Source of the DNA: Toxonevra muliebris
Taxonomy: Eukaryota > Arthropoda > Insecta > Diptera > Pallopteridae
DNA length: 64,000 bases
Direction of reading: 5' to 3'
Assembly: GCA_963691655.1 (NCBI GenBank)
Contig: OY829327.1
Span: 84,952,019-85,016,018, forward strand
A program made the position numbers and the translations under genes. A model generated the notes under the pieces. It saw only the letters and a list, made by a program, of their open reading frames with translations, did not search any database and was not told where the DNA came from. Below, piece by piece: positions 12,021 through 23,984 of the stretch (the stretch's first letter is position 1; each line of letters starts with the position of its first letter).

Positions 12021-12206
12021 AACATTCGCTTCGTGGTTCACTGGGAAGTAGAAAAGCATAAACATGTGCAGTTGAATTGTGTGCGGCGTGTTAGATGATT
12101 GTCGTTACCCTCTGAAAGTAGTGTTAGCTTTAATTTTTATGCGGCGCTGTTGGGCTTAAGGATGTCCTATAAACAATGAATTCAGTTGTAACATCATTAT
12201 GGTAAA

Positions 12207-12391
12207 CAGTGCTTGCGTTCAGAAAACGCTTCTGCTCCCTGCTACCTGTATGTCTTATGAACGCAAATTGATCACTTTATGATTAACAAAAATTATATTG
12301 AGCAGTCGTCATTTCATTAAGCGTATTATTTTTCTGATACTTCAGCTCAACATGTTGCTGAGCAGAGGTCGTTTTCTGAACGCAAGCAGTG
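12207..12391. mobile_element. Short MITE with about 30-bp inverted repeats
   Basis: The left end CAGTGCTTGCGTTCAGAAAA is mirrored by the right end, which read on the minus strand gives CACTGCTTGCGTTCAGAAAA. Similarity continues through CTCTGCTC on both sides. The element is 185 bp with no coding capacity. The superfamily is unassigned because no target duplication is obvious. Confidence 0.7.
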
Positions 12392-13822
12392 TTTTTAATA
12401 TATGATTTAAATTAATGAAATGTTTGTAGTCTGTTTAATAATAATCAAAATCAATCAATCAATATCAGATCGAATAATTGAACCTGTGCTCATCGATTTG
12501 ACGAATTGACTAAAAATTCAAAAATTTGAGCTACGGAATTGTTTCTAATACTCTAGTGAAAACCGAAGTCCTGCTCTAAATAACACTTTTTCTTGTAAAT
12601 CCAATTACAAGGTTTTATTTATATATGCAAATTATTTTTAAAGGAATCTCAGTTAAGCATAAACTCATGTTTACACACTCATATACATACATACAAACAT
12701 TAATAAAAAGTGAATTTACAAGTCATATAAGAATTTCATTCATTATTTGAAATAAGCGTTCTTTCATATATAAGATGCTTATTTTTCTTAGCTAAATAAA
12801 AAAAGAAATGTAGTAAAAAAGCAGCGTCGTTAAACTTTGGCAACTTCTGCTTTTAGCACACTCACACACCCACACATCCCCCATCTTATCCCAGTGCATA
12901 CATGAAAAAATGGAATTATTTCTCGCGTAATTTTCCACGCTAATTTAATTTAAGCAATTCTGTGTATACTTTATATGTGTGTGAAAGTACGCACACATAT
13001 ATAAGTTTGTTTGTAAAAATTGTCCTTCATGTGTGTTCGTATGATTTTTCTCTGCGTGTGCGTATTGGATATTTTCTCCCCATTTTATGTTCTTTTTCAG
13101 CTCTCCTGTTATGTTTTGTTTCGCTTAATGTGAATGGGTTCTCAGCATGAATTGTTTCGAATAATTCAAATACTTTTTCAAGCATGCCTAAGCTAAATTA
13201 CTCTATACACCTTTAAATATACATATTAAGGCAAAGCATTTGAGCCGAAGTCAACAAAGGATAGCATCCAAATCAGTAGCTACAGCAACCACAACCAGGG
13301 CCATTTAAAAATTAGTGTGTTGAACAGGAGATCCAAGAATATTTCCATGGGGAATATTTTGTTTTCCCTGCAATTTTTCCAACCTGTTATTTTTATTTCC
13401 GTTGCTTTGATTTATATTAACAAAATCAGTCACCTTCTAAATTGTACCGCCCTTTGTCCAAACATCTACTAATGGAACGCTCCTGATTATTTATGCTGAC
13501 AATAGTATGATAAGCAAAAAGCGTTAAGATAAATCGTCTGCTTGAGCGTGCCTGCGTGAGTGTAGGCATATTTTATAACTGTGTGTATTTACATAAATTT
13601 GTACGTGTATGTGCAATTGAGTGAGAGTGTATAGGTTTTTAAAAATTCTCATTTGGGAGTCTTAAGAGATCAGAAACGGAAATGAAAAAGTTACTTGAAA
13701 TACTTAAAGTCTTATTGGAGGATTATGCCGGTATGCGTGTGCTTGTGGGAATTAATTTGGCAAAATTATTGCCGTTATTTTCTTTTTAACTTTACTCAAT
13801 GAAAAATATCAATAAAGCGACA
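12392..13822. other. AT-rich non-coding DNA, no feature seen
   Basis: No recognised gene. The small plus-strand frame at 12,962-13,150 lies in ACACATA/TGTGTG-type simple sequence and has no domain or splice support. Confidence 0.5.
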
Positions 13823-13830
13823 CTAAGAGT

Positions 13831-15104
13831 CGGTGTGGCCAACTTTTATTTTTCAAAATCCGCTAAGATGAAGAAAACAAACGCGTGTTTTCTTTAAAAA
13901 AAAGCGCTAAATTTTTCCCTTATAAAAACGTTGAACACAAATTTTTTTATATACAGTTGAATAGCGGTAATTCGTAGCCCGTTTATTCGAAAATCTCACT
14001 AATTTGTAACAAACAAATTCTACACATTTTTCAATACAAGGTCTGTTTAACCTCTTATAAGTCGAAATTGGTTGTTGACAACCTTTTATAATTCGTAATG
14101 CAAAGCAAAATTTCTATGTATGGCACTATGATTTGAAAAAAATCAATCATAGTAGATAGCTACGTTCACTTTTTTTGATGGAATTTTTTGTGTTTTTCGT
14201 GGTTGACAAGATAAGCGCGAAGAGTCTTAAACTATAAAACTGTTGTATATCCCAACAATGTTCGAAAACTTAAGTGAAATGGGTGATACGGTTTCCATTT
14301 TGTTTGAGTTTTCTTTAAGCTATTGGAAAGCTTAAGGATAACTGTAAGGATTAAGAATACTAGATATATTATTTTTTAAAATTTATTTTAATATTTGCAT
14401 AAAGTATTGAAGAAACTCAACCAGATTTTGAGGAAAAACTCGGGGTGAAAGTGTTAAATCGAAATCTCGTTAAATCAAAAACCTCAGTAATAATAAATAT
14501 TGCTGGTCCCTTGCGATAACGAATTATCGGAATTCTGCTGTTTTAAAAAGAAAATTAATTAAATACATGTATTTTTAAAGTTTTTAATTCACAGCATTTC
14601 TAAATTATACAATCACAAGAAAAACTAAAATAAGATAATGGAAAAAGAGTATTTTATACACTTTGATTACAAAAAAATATACAAAGTAATAATTTATAAC
14701 TATCACATATCGATGCCGAAGTCTATACTTTCTTCATTACTATCTCTTTAGTCTGAATCCAAAAGCGTTATAAATACTAGTGCTGTTTATTTACGTCTTC
14801 AGGTATTTTGTAGTTTTCAAAAAATGAATTTTGGTCTTTTAATCCATTTTTTATATAAAGTAAAGAATTTTTTGAACTGAGTGACTTACGGCTACGAACT
14901 TTGGTTTTAAATAAGTTTATTGCTCATTGTTTCTATAAAAAATGTTGCTAGGATTTTTCAGGAAATGGATTATTTAGCGGAGCATTCAGTGTTTTTAAAA
15001 TTGAAAAAAAAACGCATTAAAAAACCCGCTGACCGCTAAATCACTTTTTTCCGCGTTTTAATTTTCAAAAAACACTAAATTTAGCGGCTGAGTTGGCCAC
15101 ACTG
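13831..15104. mobile_element. hAT-like non-autonomous element carrying a pogo-like MITE
   Basis: The inverted ends are CGGTGTGGCCAACT on the left and AGTTGGCCACACTG on the right, followed inward on both sides by sequence with TTTTCAAAA and CGCTAAATTT motifs. Flanks CTAAGAGT (13,823-13,830) and TTAAGAGC (15,105-15,112) agree at 6 of 8 positions, consistent with an old 8-bp hAT duplication. No transposase remains; 13,954-14,540 is a separate insertion. Confidence 0.65.
13954..14540. mobile_element. pogo-like MITE, copy 1
   Basis: It begins CAGTTGAATAGCGGTAATTC after a TA (13,952-13,953). It ends GAATTATCGGAATTCTGCTG, the inverted counterpart; the right TA is mutated to TT. CAG ends, a TA target and a GGTAATTCG-type repeat fit the pogo/Tigger group of Tc1/mariner. 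It is colinear with the longer copy at 45,109-46,000 but lacks an internal block present there. No transposase frame. Confidence 0.75.
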
Positions 15105-15109
15105 TTAAG

Positions 15110-17140
15110 AGCTCTCTAATTTTTTTTATTATCGAACGAATCCCAGCGGACCCACTTACCCGACCGAGGGACACATACGCAAAGCGAACGGATCGAAACA
15201 GAAACAGTCCGGACTGCCTGTGTAACGCAACTAGTGAATGGGTGAAGTAATATATCCCAATGGTTTTCAAACAGCTACAGATTAGAATCATCAGCTGTTT
15301 AATCAGTAAAGGAATTTAAAATTGCTTGTTTTATAGAAAATAAGGAATCAGTTATATCAAATAAGCCATGTTGGTTGTTGAAATCATTGCATATGCAACG
15401 TAATGGATCATTTTGGGCATAGTTAGATCGGCAAGTACTCAATCTAATTAAGATAGGATACCTTGAACAACGATTTGGGATATTTAAGTCAATTTTATTT
15501 AGTAGAAATTCAGAATGAATGTCACCATTCAGTAATTTAGGTATAAACATAACATTCAGCATTGTTCTTCTGCTGTCTAATGTCGGTAGGTCAATAAGTT
15601 TGAGACGATGTATGTAAGAAGGTAAATTATGTAATGGATCCCAACGTAAATTTCTTAACGCAAACAAGAGAAACTGTTTTTGAACTGACTCAAGTCTGTC
15701 TTTATAGCAATTATATTGAGGACTCCAAACTGTTGAACCATACTCCAAAATAGGTCTTACCAGTGCCGTAAAAAGTGTTTTATTTATATACGGATCACTA
15801 AATTCAATAGCCCATCTTTTAACGAATGCAAAAATTCTCTTTGCTTTATTTACACACATATTGATATGCAGATTAAAACGCATTTTAGGATCCATAACTA
15901 TACCCAAATCTGTAAGAGTGTTTACTACCTCCAGGGTATAATCATTTATAAAGTAATGTGAAGGAATTGGCTGACGTCTCGAAAAGACCATAGACTTACA
16001 TTTCTTTAAATTTAAAAACATTAAGTTTATCTGGCACCAATGTGATAATGCCGTGAGGTCAGATTGAAGCAAATTGTACGCCTCATCAGAATAGTGTGAA
16101 ATAAACAGTTTTACATCATCAGCATACATCAAAATTTTTGAGTGACGGATAACAGATGGGAGGTCATTAATGTAAATAAGGAACAAAATGGGACCAAGAT
16201 GACTACCCTGAGGTACACCAGATGGAACTCCAATAGCGAATGATGTTGAGCCTTTGAACACCACTCTGATTTCTATTTCTTAAGTAAGAATTAATCCAAT
16301 TTAACAGCAATTTTGGAAAACCAAGTAAATCAAGTTTTTTAAGTAGTAAATCGTGATTAACCTTATCAAACGCCTTACTGAAGTCGGTATATATTACGTC
16401 GGTCTGTAAGTTATTAGAAAATCCACTAATAATGTTAGTAGTGAATTCCAAGAGATTTGTAACTGTAGACCTACCTTTAAGAAAGCCGTGCTGACATGGG
16501 GAAATCAACGATCCAATAGAGTGCTTTAACTGATTTGTAATGATTAATTCAAATAACTTTGGTATCACACTAAGTTTAGCTATACCGCGGTAGTTTGAAA
16601 TATCGGATTTTGAACCACCCTTATGCAAAGGAATTATAAATGATTCCTTCCACACACTGGGGAAAATACCTGAACGTAGTGAAGCATTAAAAATTTCGGA
16701 AAGTGGTATAAACAAAAACTCCGCACACATTTTTAAAATGCAGCTTGGAATTTCATCTGGTCCACAGGTATAGGCCAATTTTAGTGATTTAAGCTGATTA
16801 AAAACGTCTGTAGGAATAATAACCGGGCAACGAATAGTGTGGAAATTAAGAGTTTCAAAGGGGTATGGTATGCGATCATCAAAGCATTCATAGCAATATT
16901 TAGATTTGAAGTAACTGGCAAATAAATTAGAAATTACAGTTTCGTTATCAGATACGCTGTCATTAAATTTCATTGTAAATGGAAAATCATTTACTTTGCG
17001 TTTAGAATTTACAAAATTGTAAAAACTTTTAGCATCATTGTTAATATCGAGTTTAATTTTATTAATATAATCATTGTAACATCCTTTACAAAGCACTTGG
17101 TACTTGTGACGTAATATAGAATAGTGGGAGTAATCAGTTG
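15110..17140 (-). mobile_element. Jockey/CR1-type LINE, 5'-truncated, frameshifted reverse transcriptase
   Basis: Read on the minus strand, 17,096-16,203 and 16,264-15,299 encode consecutive parts of one reverse transcriptase. The first contains YRGIAKLSVIPKLFE, HGFLKGRSTVTNLLEF and the motif-A stretch DFSKAFDKVNHDLL. The second contains GVPSGVPQGSHLGPILF and the catalytic YADDVKLF, followed by a C-terminal region typical of jockey/CR1 elements. A one-base indel near 16,265-16,280 splits the frame. Upstream coding similarity extends to about 17,135 but the endonuclease domain is missing, so the copy is 5'-truncated. About 190 bp of 3' untranslated sequence ends in an A-rich tail near 15,110-15,130. 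Inactive. Confidence 0.9.
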
Positions 17141-17296
17141 AATTAATTCAAAGATAATTACATTTTGAGTAATTTTTTAAAAAGCCAGATCAAAAAGTAT
17201 TTCAGGTCCATCGTATTTGATGTCATGATATAACCAGTTCGAGTCTTTGTCCCGTTTACTTAGAAGAAGACTCCTTTTAAGTAAAGCTATATTTTC

Positions 17297-17466
17297 CGAT
17301 TCCTGTCTTGGTCTGGTGGTTAATTCTCATAAACTTTTTATATTCACTATAGATATGAAGTGTATGAGAATTATAAGAAAGTCTACAAGTACACACCTCG
17401 GTTGATAATGGCAAAAAAAAATTGCCACACATCCGTTCGGAATCGGCGTTGAACTGTAGGTCCAAC
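17297..17466 (+). mobile_element. tRNA-SINE fragment (same family as 26,486-26,792)
   Basis: It starts inside the B-box (CGATTCCTGTCTTGGTCTGG) and runs through TATGAAGTGTATGAGAATTA to GAACTGTAGGTCCAAC, colinear with the full-length copy, with a small internal deletion around the AATGGCAAAA segment. Both the tRNA-like head and the CCTAACC tail are absent. Confidence 0.8.
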
Positions 17467-17672
17467 CAATGCCACTGTGTTCTAGTGGCAGAGTGCCAGA
17501 CTCTTGTCTCTGGAGCCCCGAGTTCGATTCTCGGCTTGGGTAAGTTTCTTATCTATATTTCTCTCTTCCTTTCTTTCTTTCATAATTTAGGCTTTGGCAC
17601 AATAAATCTTATAGGTCGCAGTGCCTGACTTTCGAGTCGTCTTTCATTCAAATAATAATGAAAAAAAAAAAA
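17467..17672 (+). mobile_element. Second tRNA-related SINE, different family
   Basis: It abuts the preceding fragment. It has a tRNA-like head: an A-box-like TGGCAGAGTGC, an anticodon-like stem CCAGA/TCTGG around CTCTTGTC (reminiscent of tRNA-Lys with CTT) and a B-box-like AGTTCGATTCT. It continues into a non-tRNA body (CTTTGGCACAATAAATCTTA, GTCGCAGTGCCTGACTTTCG) and ends in an A-rich tail near 17,657-17,672. The loop size and poor acceptor stem argue against a functional tRNA gene. Confidence 0.65.
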
Positions 17673-19230
17673 AAATAATACTCTCTGTATAAAAGCTAAA
17701 AACGAAAATTTCCTATTTTAATTAAGTGATTCATTTTTACACTCGCTCAAATCTCTTGCCATTAAAGCACAACAAACTCATCATTCTAATGCTAATGCTG
17801 TAATTACTGAAAATGAGGTGAAAAAGTATTTAGTTATTCTTTTGCCCATAACAGCAACAGCGACAATAATAATAATGTAAACAGCCATAGAAGCAGCAGC
17901 AGAAACGGCAGCGCAGAAATGGTCGCGTATCATTTAAGGATCACTTGAGACTCATTTATGTTAACGCCTTCGCCGTGTCCAAACTAAACTGAGAAACTGT
18001 CAATACGTGAAAACACTGAACGCTGTCGACACATTTCAGTGTGTTAAATAGCTGCCATAGACAGAGAGTGACAATGAATGAAGTAAATGCCAGCAAATTT
18101 GACACCAACAACTTTTGAAGGAAACAATTTTTGTGTATTTGGAAACTTTAAGAAAGTAAAGTTAATAGCTGAAAGCGGCGTGTCTTAATTTTGTGATGTA
18201 CTCCCGTGAGATGCATGAAGTTTTTATGTCTTTGACCTCAAACAAACACACCTCCACACATACATATTTCCAGATAACCATATACACATACACAGAGTAA
18301 GAAAATTCTTAAGAATTATTACGTTAGTATGACGAAGACAGTAATCGCTTGTCAAATATACACACATACCACGCCTACACTTATAAAGATATTTATCTAC
18401 ATACAAGCGAAATTTTATTGTAGAAATATGTATTTTTATGAATTGTCTAAGAAACTTGCACAGGTATGTATTATAATTATATGTGAGTGTATGAGTGTAA
18501 GAAGAGTAGTAGAGTTTATATTTCATATGCGTAAATGTGCACTTAAAATTTATGGAGCAAGCTTTACATACGAGCCCGTATCAGTCTCGTTCGCATGTTT
18601 CATTCTGTGTATGTACAACGTGGCGTATACTTGACATAAAATAAACGCTTAGATGGTAATGCGAGAATGAATGTTCGGAAGAGCATCAAGCGAACAGAGT
18701 AAAAAGACACAAAACAACAACAGCAGTAAAGAAAATAAATAAACAAATGGTAACCATTGGAGAAGCGTGGCATTAGCAAGTGTTGAGGTAAGCTCAAGTG
18801 CGTGTGCCGGTGTGTGTCGGTGAGCTTATGTATGTTTGCAAGCAGCGTTTTTTGAGAAGAGGGGGTAAATATAAGACTTTTTTTAACTTTTACTCTGAAA
18901 TCTAAGCGGAATATTTTTAGATCAAAATAGATATTATAATATTTTTTCTTTGAATGCATTTAGAGCTTGCATACTTTTTCTTTGAGAAAGAAAATTTTAA
19001 GAAAGCGCAATCTGTGTTCTGACTAATTTTGTTGAAATTTATGCTTCTGGGATTTTTTGGTCAAAAGAAACCTTTTCTTTGCATATTAATATTCCGAAGA
19101 GGGTTCTGGAGCAAAAGTAAGTAAAAATGTTATAAAACTTAAAATGCTGAGAAGAAGTTCAAAAATGAATCCACTCTAATATTCAAATGTACGCATTAAC
19201 AAGTGGAATAATAATAAGAATTGTGTTAAA
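17673..19230. other. Non-coding DNA, CAG/AAT-rich simple sequence
   Basis: It includes AACAGCAACAG, AATAATAATAATG and AAGCAGCAGCAG stretches around 17,850-17,930. Overlapping open frames on both strands at 18,224-18,959 are in simple sequence and mutually overlapping; none has a domain. Confidence 0.5.
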
Positions 19231-19477
19231 ATGGTGTCTCTTCAAGCACAGAAATTATTTAAGGGAAACATTTTAAAAATTGTACAAATATATTTCCTAA
19301 ATTCAAATTTATTAATTTTAATTATTCTTGGATATTTATTTATTTTCATTCTGGCAATATATCAACAACAGCATGGCAGCGAATATGAATTTGCTTCTTT
19401 AAATTTTTCTCGGTGCCCCCCGCTGGAGCAGTATGCCAATTATAACGCTCTGCTAGGCTATGAAAATATTATTACTC
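19231..19477 (+). CDS. Possible first coding exon of a single-pass membrane protein
   Basis: An ATG in a good fly context (TTAAAATGG) opens 82 codons followed by CTC|GTGAGT at 19,478, a strong splice donor. The open frame stops two codons after the donor, as expected for an exon running into an intron. The peptide has a short N-terminal tail with lysines (about residues 1-24), one hydrophobic segment (about 25-48, LLILIILGYLFIFILAIY) and a polar stretch containing NFSRCPPLEQY, an N-glycosylation sequon. This layout suggests a type II membrane protein such as a Golgi enzyme, but I do not recognise the family and found no second exon. It may be a chance frame. Confidence 0.35.
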
Positions 19478-19499
19478 GTGAGTGACAAAATATTATTAA

Positions 19500-21610
19500 A
19501 TTGCATTCTTCTTATAAATCAGAATGAACTTTTAATGAAAGCGGTGCCATCGGCCTAACTAATGGTATGCTTTAAAGCTTCTCTATTTTGAATCTTTCAC
19601 ATAACTTCCTCTTATTAACATATTTTTTTGTAAAATTAAGTCAATATTTGTATCAAGGTAGTAGCTGCACTTAATAAAGCTTCAAAGTTCATCCATAATC
19701 TAGGCACAGTTGACAGTTTAGCTATAATCTGCCATTGTTAACATAAATTAAGTAAACACATTGACAATATTGCCAGTAGCAAATTTTATGTTAATACAAT
19801 TACAAAAACAACAAAGTAATGTTTTAAGCCAAAAACGAAAATTAACCACCAGAACATAGTTTGAAAGTGGAGAGAGTTGACTACTAAAAAGCCTCGACAA
19901 TGGAGAAAAGATTCTTAACATTTTTTTTTTCAAAAATATATGTATGACACACCACCTGCTCATGTTCGGCTACTGTGTCGTATTGCCTTTGAACGCCCCT
20001 GGCAACATCCACAGTGGCATCGCCGCTTTTCATTTTGTCTGTGCTTAACATCTGTCAGGCAGTTTTTTACTAAAAACTGCTGCTTGTTTGCACTACTAGC
20101 ACCATTCTTCCGTGTTTTTTATTTCACCCATACTCACAAATATCAGCTTAGTATGATGTCTGGTTACGTTTTGTGTGTGCTCGTGTGAGTTTTTATGCAT
20201 GGTTATGTTTTTTGGGCATTTTAATGCCATTTACTTCGCGCTTTAGTGAAAAATTACAAAAAATAATGAAAAGAAGGCCAAAAACAGAAAAAACAATAAC
20301 AAAAGTATTTGTGAAGATTTTTTGACATATTTACACGCCCTTTAGTGGCGTTTTTTATACAGTGTCATCAACATGCGCTACTCTGGATTTGGTTGTCGAC
20401 ATGACCTTGAAATTGTTGATATGTGGTGGATGTGGAAGGTACACACACACATACACACATACCATATTCTATAGGGTTAACGTCAAGGGTATCAAAATTG
20501 ATGGTCATAAATTAGAATCAGAATAAAATACTAAACGAATTTAAGAGCTTTAGATTTATACTGAGATTTCAACTGAAAGTGAACGTTAGATACTTGAAGA
20601 GAAGAAGCGTATAGTGCAATAAAAATTGATTTTTGCATTTTCATATTCAAAAGGAAATAACATTTTGTGTTTACAAGGAATAATATGTTAATATGCATGT
20701 AAAAGGTAGCCACATTTGGGAAGCAAAAATCAAATAAAAAGTTGGTTTATAAAACGAAAAATGTATAAAAAACAGAAACGTTAAATCTTGCAACATTGAA
20801 ATGGCCAAAAACAGAATTAAATCTTTCAAATATATTAATTTTTTATCTGCAATCCCTGGCCACATTAGCTCTTAACTGCTTCCTTATTTTTCATTTTATT
20901 TATGGACTACATATTTAAAATAAATTCTCATCTTGTTTTTACAAAGCATATACATTATGTGAAAATATCATCGTCAACAAGGAAAATAAGTAAAAAATTA
21001 CAGCTATAAAATTTAAATAAAATTGAGAATGAAACCACTTATGTAAAACGCACGGAAATAAAGAATGTTAAAAATAAATAACAAAAAATGTTACACATGC
21101 ATAAATAAAACCATATCCTACAAAAACAAAATGAAAGCCCTTCAAAAGAAGATAGGATTTCTGGCAAGGTCCAAAAAAAAATTCAAAAAAAAAAAATAAA
21201 ATAAAAGGTTACAATACCTTAAGCTGCTTTAAAAATGAGATTTACAGAACACAAAACAAAAGCGTTATAAAATTCCAGCAACAACGTGAAAAACGCAGGA
21301 AAAGGAAGTAGGGGCAAAACAAAATCAAATTCAACAATCTAAGTATGAACATTAAACAAATTTACAACAACAGCATCTAAGACTGGCCTACATTTAAAGC
21401 GATTTACAAATTTACAATAAAGTTCAATAATTGCGAGCGTTGGTTTGAAATTCGCAGTATCCGTACACGCCACATACAAACAGGAAATCACTGGCATGCA
21501 CCCAGTATAAAGCTTGAACAGTTTAAGCTTGAAAAGTACACGAAACCGATTATCGTGTAAAATGAAAAAAATTTAGCCAATACATTAAAACTTAATTTTT
21601 GGTTTAACAT
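19500..21610. other. Non-coding DNA, no feature seen
   Basis: Possibly intron of the candidate gene starting at 19,231. No exon, RNA gene or repeat with clear ends was recognised. Confidence 0.45.
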
Positions 21611-21619
21611 CTTAAAAGT

Positions 21620-22545
21620 ATGTTAACCACGAGCATGGAATCTTATAAGCTCTCTGATTACTGTAGTGTTTCTCAAGCAGAGATCCTCGCTATCGACAAA
21701 GCTGCGCAAGGCATCATCACAAGGAACTTTGATTCTTCGCGGATCACTATCTTTGTGGACAGCCCAGCAGCAATAAAAGCACTGGATAATACGACTATAA
21801 GATTTAAAGCAGTATTAAGTAGCTTTAACGCACTTAGGGAAATAAGCAACACCCATCAAGTCAAACTCAGGTGGGTTCCCGGACATAGCAATATCGAAGG
21901 AAATGAAAAGGCTGATGAACTAGTGAGAATGAGCCTTAGATCCTGAAAACGAACTGGTGTCATTAAATATACCAATTGGAACCGTGAAATCAAGCCTAGA
22001 CCAAAAAGCGGAGGAAACAATCAACAAATCCTGGATAACATAGTCCAAGGCTTATGGCCTTCTCTTGATAAGAAAAGAACTCAGAATTTTCTCTGTTTAA
22101 CAAGGAAACAGACTCGAGTTCTAACTGGAATACTCACAGGCTTTTGTGCTATTGGCGCAATGGCCTTGAGAATTGGAGTCGCAGCACCAAACTACTGCAG
22201 AAGCTGTGAAGATAAAGAAGAACATGAGACCATCCACCAATTTCTCTGTAAATGCCCCAATCTCCAAATCCGTCGACGGCGTTTCCTAGGAAGACTATTT
22301 GAATAATTGGAGGACCTGGCGGAGATTCCGCCAACTGACCTTGTAAGGTTCATTAATAGTACTGTGGTAAGAGTAAGAGTTACTATTACTGTGGTTATAG
22401 TAAGTGATTTCAGGATGAGTAGAGTCCTTTGAGATCTGGTTCGTAGGTGGGACATGCATAGGGACATCATAATGAAGCAATTTTTGGCCCCCCTGGACGC
22501 TCAGTATTTCTGAGCACATCCCTCTAAACCTAACCTAACTTAACC
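21620..22545 (+). mobile_element. 3' end of an I-type LINE: RNase H remnant
   Basis: The frame at 21,620-21,946 reads as a LINE RNase H domain: SQAEILAIDKAAQGI, IFVDSPAAIKAL with the catalytic Asp, and WVPGHSNIEGNEKADELVR with the conserved His and Asp. After a frameshift, the region downstream of about 22,080 encodes NFLCLTRKQTRVLTGILTG and the zinc-binding tail CRSCEDKEEHETIHQFLCKC (C-x2-C...H...C). This order is typical of I/LOA-type non-LTR elements. It ends at about 22,523-22,545 in a CTAAACCTAACCTAACTTAA tail. The reverse transcriptase is missing (5' truncation) and several frameshifts are present. Confidence 0.85.
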
Positions 22546-23984
22546 ACAAGCATATTTTTTAGTTCTTCAATAAACCTTTTCAATGGTTCAAACATTTGTA
22601 TGGAAGCTGTAAATCTGAACATTCTTATAAATGTTTTATTGTTTTTCTTTTTTTTGCTGGGTATAGCTCATTACAAATTCAAATAAAGCAGTAAAGCAAC
22701 AATACAATTTTAAAAGGGAAATGTAAAAAGCTTAGCACACTTTTCAGCGCGAAAAGAGGCAAGAACTGTGTGTGCTTGTGTGGGTATTTGATGCTATACG
22801 CCGCAATTTACTTTCACTTTCGTTTTGGCCATCAGTTTAAAGTTTGCTTTATTTATTTGGCTTTAAGCGCAGCAAAAATAGCAGCAGCAACAATTTCCTA
22901 AGGCGTGTAACAATTTCAGATTTTCCTTTTCCGTAACAATTTATTTTAATAGAATTTTTTTTCAGCACTGTTAGTTAGGCAAATAATTTAATGTTTTGGG
23001 TATGAAATTTTTAAGCCAAAATTATTAATTGTATTTTAATTCTCTTCTTCTACCGTATGTCATATGATTTTCTATTGTGGGGCGCGCTCATTAACACCAG
23101 CAACAACAACAACCAGTTTCTGAATTTGGGATTTTGTGTTTGGTTTAGGATTTTCAGCTGTTGGCGTGTAATTAAAATGGTAGGCTTAGGTTTTTTTTGC
23201 TTTGCAGTTCTTTGTAATTGTTGCTAAGATGATTAACTTTTTTCTAAGGATCATTTTTTTTGTATTTTTGTCTCTAAGCTTGCAGGGCATAAGCCAAAAA
23301 GTCATTTTCGCTCAGTGTGTTTACGCTCTTGTGAAGAAATTAATTTTAGCAAAAGTTTTTTTTGCGCTTTTCTTTTATTTATTTACTTTTGTTAAGATTA
23401 AAGTATTTTAATTTAGTTGTGAAGCGGAAAGTTTTAAGCGTGGAAGTAACTTAGTTCATGTCCTAAACAAAGGATTTTTTTCTTCTCAAAACTTTCTTTT
23501 ATTTTGATTTATGTATGTTCAACAGAACAATAAACGTCAACATTTGAACTTACTTGCACGCACACATGCACACAAACACATATACATCCTTTTTTTTTTT
23601 ACTTTCAATTCACAATGGAATTGTTCGGTTCCTTTGTACTTTGTATATATATTTACATGCATAGGTATCTGCTTTTGTATTCTTCATGATGTTTATTAAA
23701 TATTTTTTTAAATTGAAAAAAAAAAATAAAATAAAAAATATAAATAAAATTCAACTTTGACACTTTTGTGACTTTTTTATGCATGTATAAATTTATTTCC
23801 GAAATACAAAAAGTAGTCGATATAAAACAAAATCCTTTTTCAAATACATACACACACACATACAGACATATATGGCAATTGCTATTGAAGCATGTGAAAG
23901 GAATCAAATGGGGGAATCTTATTATTGTATGTGTGAGTATGACTTAACGTAATCTCACCACAAAACAGAAACATTTTTATATAT
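22546..23984. other. AT-rich non-coding DNA, no feature seen
   Basis: T-rich and A-rich tracts with ACACA/TGTGT simple sequence. No gene was recognised on either strand. Confidence 0.5.

Noticed and set aside
15058..15291. 77-codon minus-strand frame
   Set aside because: It lies in the 3' untranslated part of the LINE and the adjacent hAT-like end.
17475..17550. Possible tRNA-Lys gene
   Set aside because: The anticodon loop is one base too large, the acceptor stem is poor, and the unit runs into an A-tailed SINE body.
18224..18959. Overlapping 100-119 codon frames on both strands
   Set aside because: Composed of simple sequence, overlapping on opposite strands, with no domain, splice support or conserved motif.
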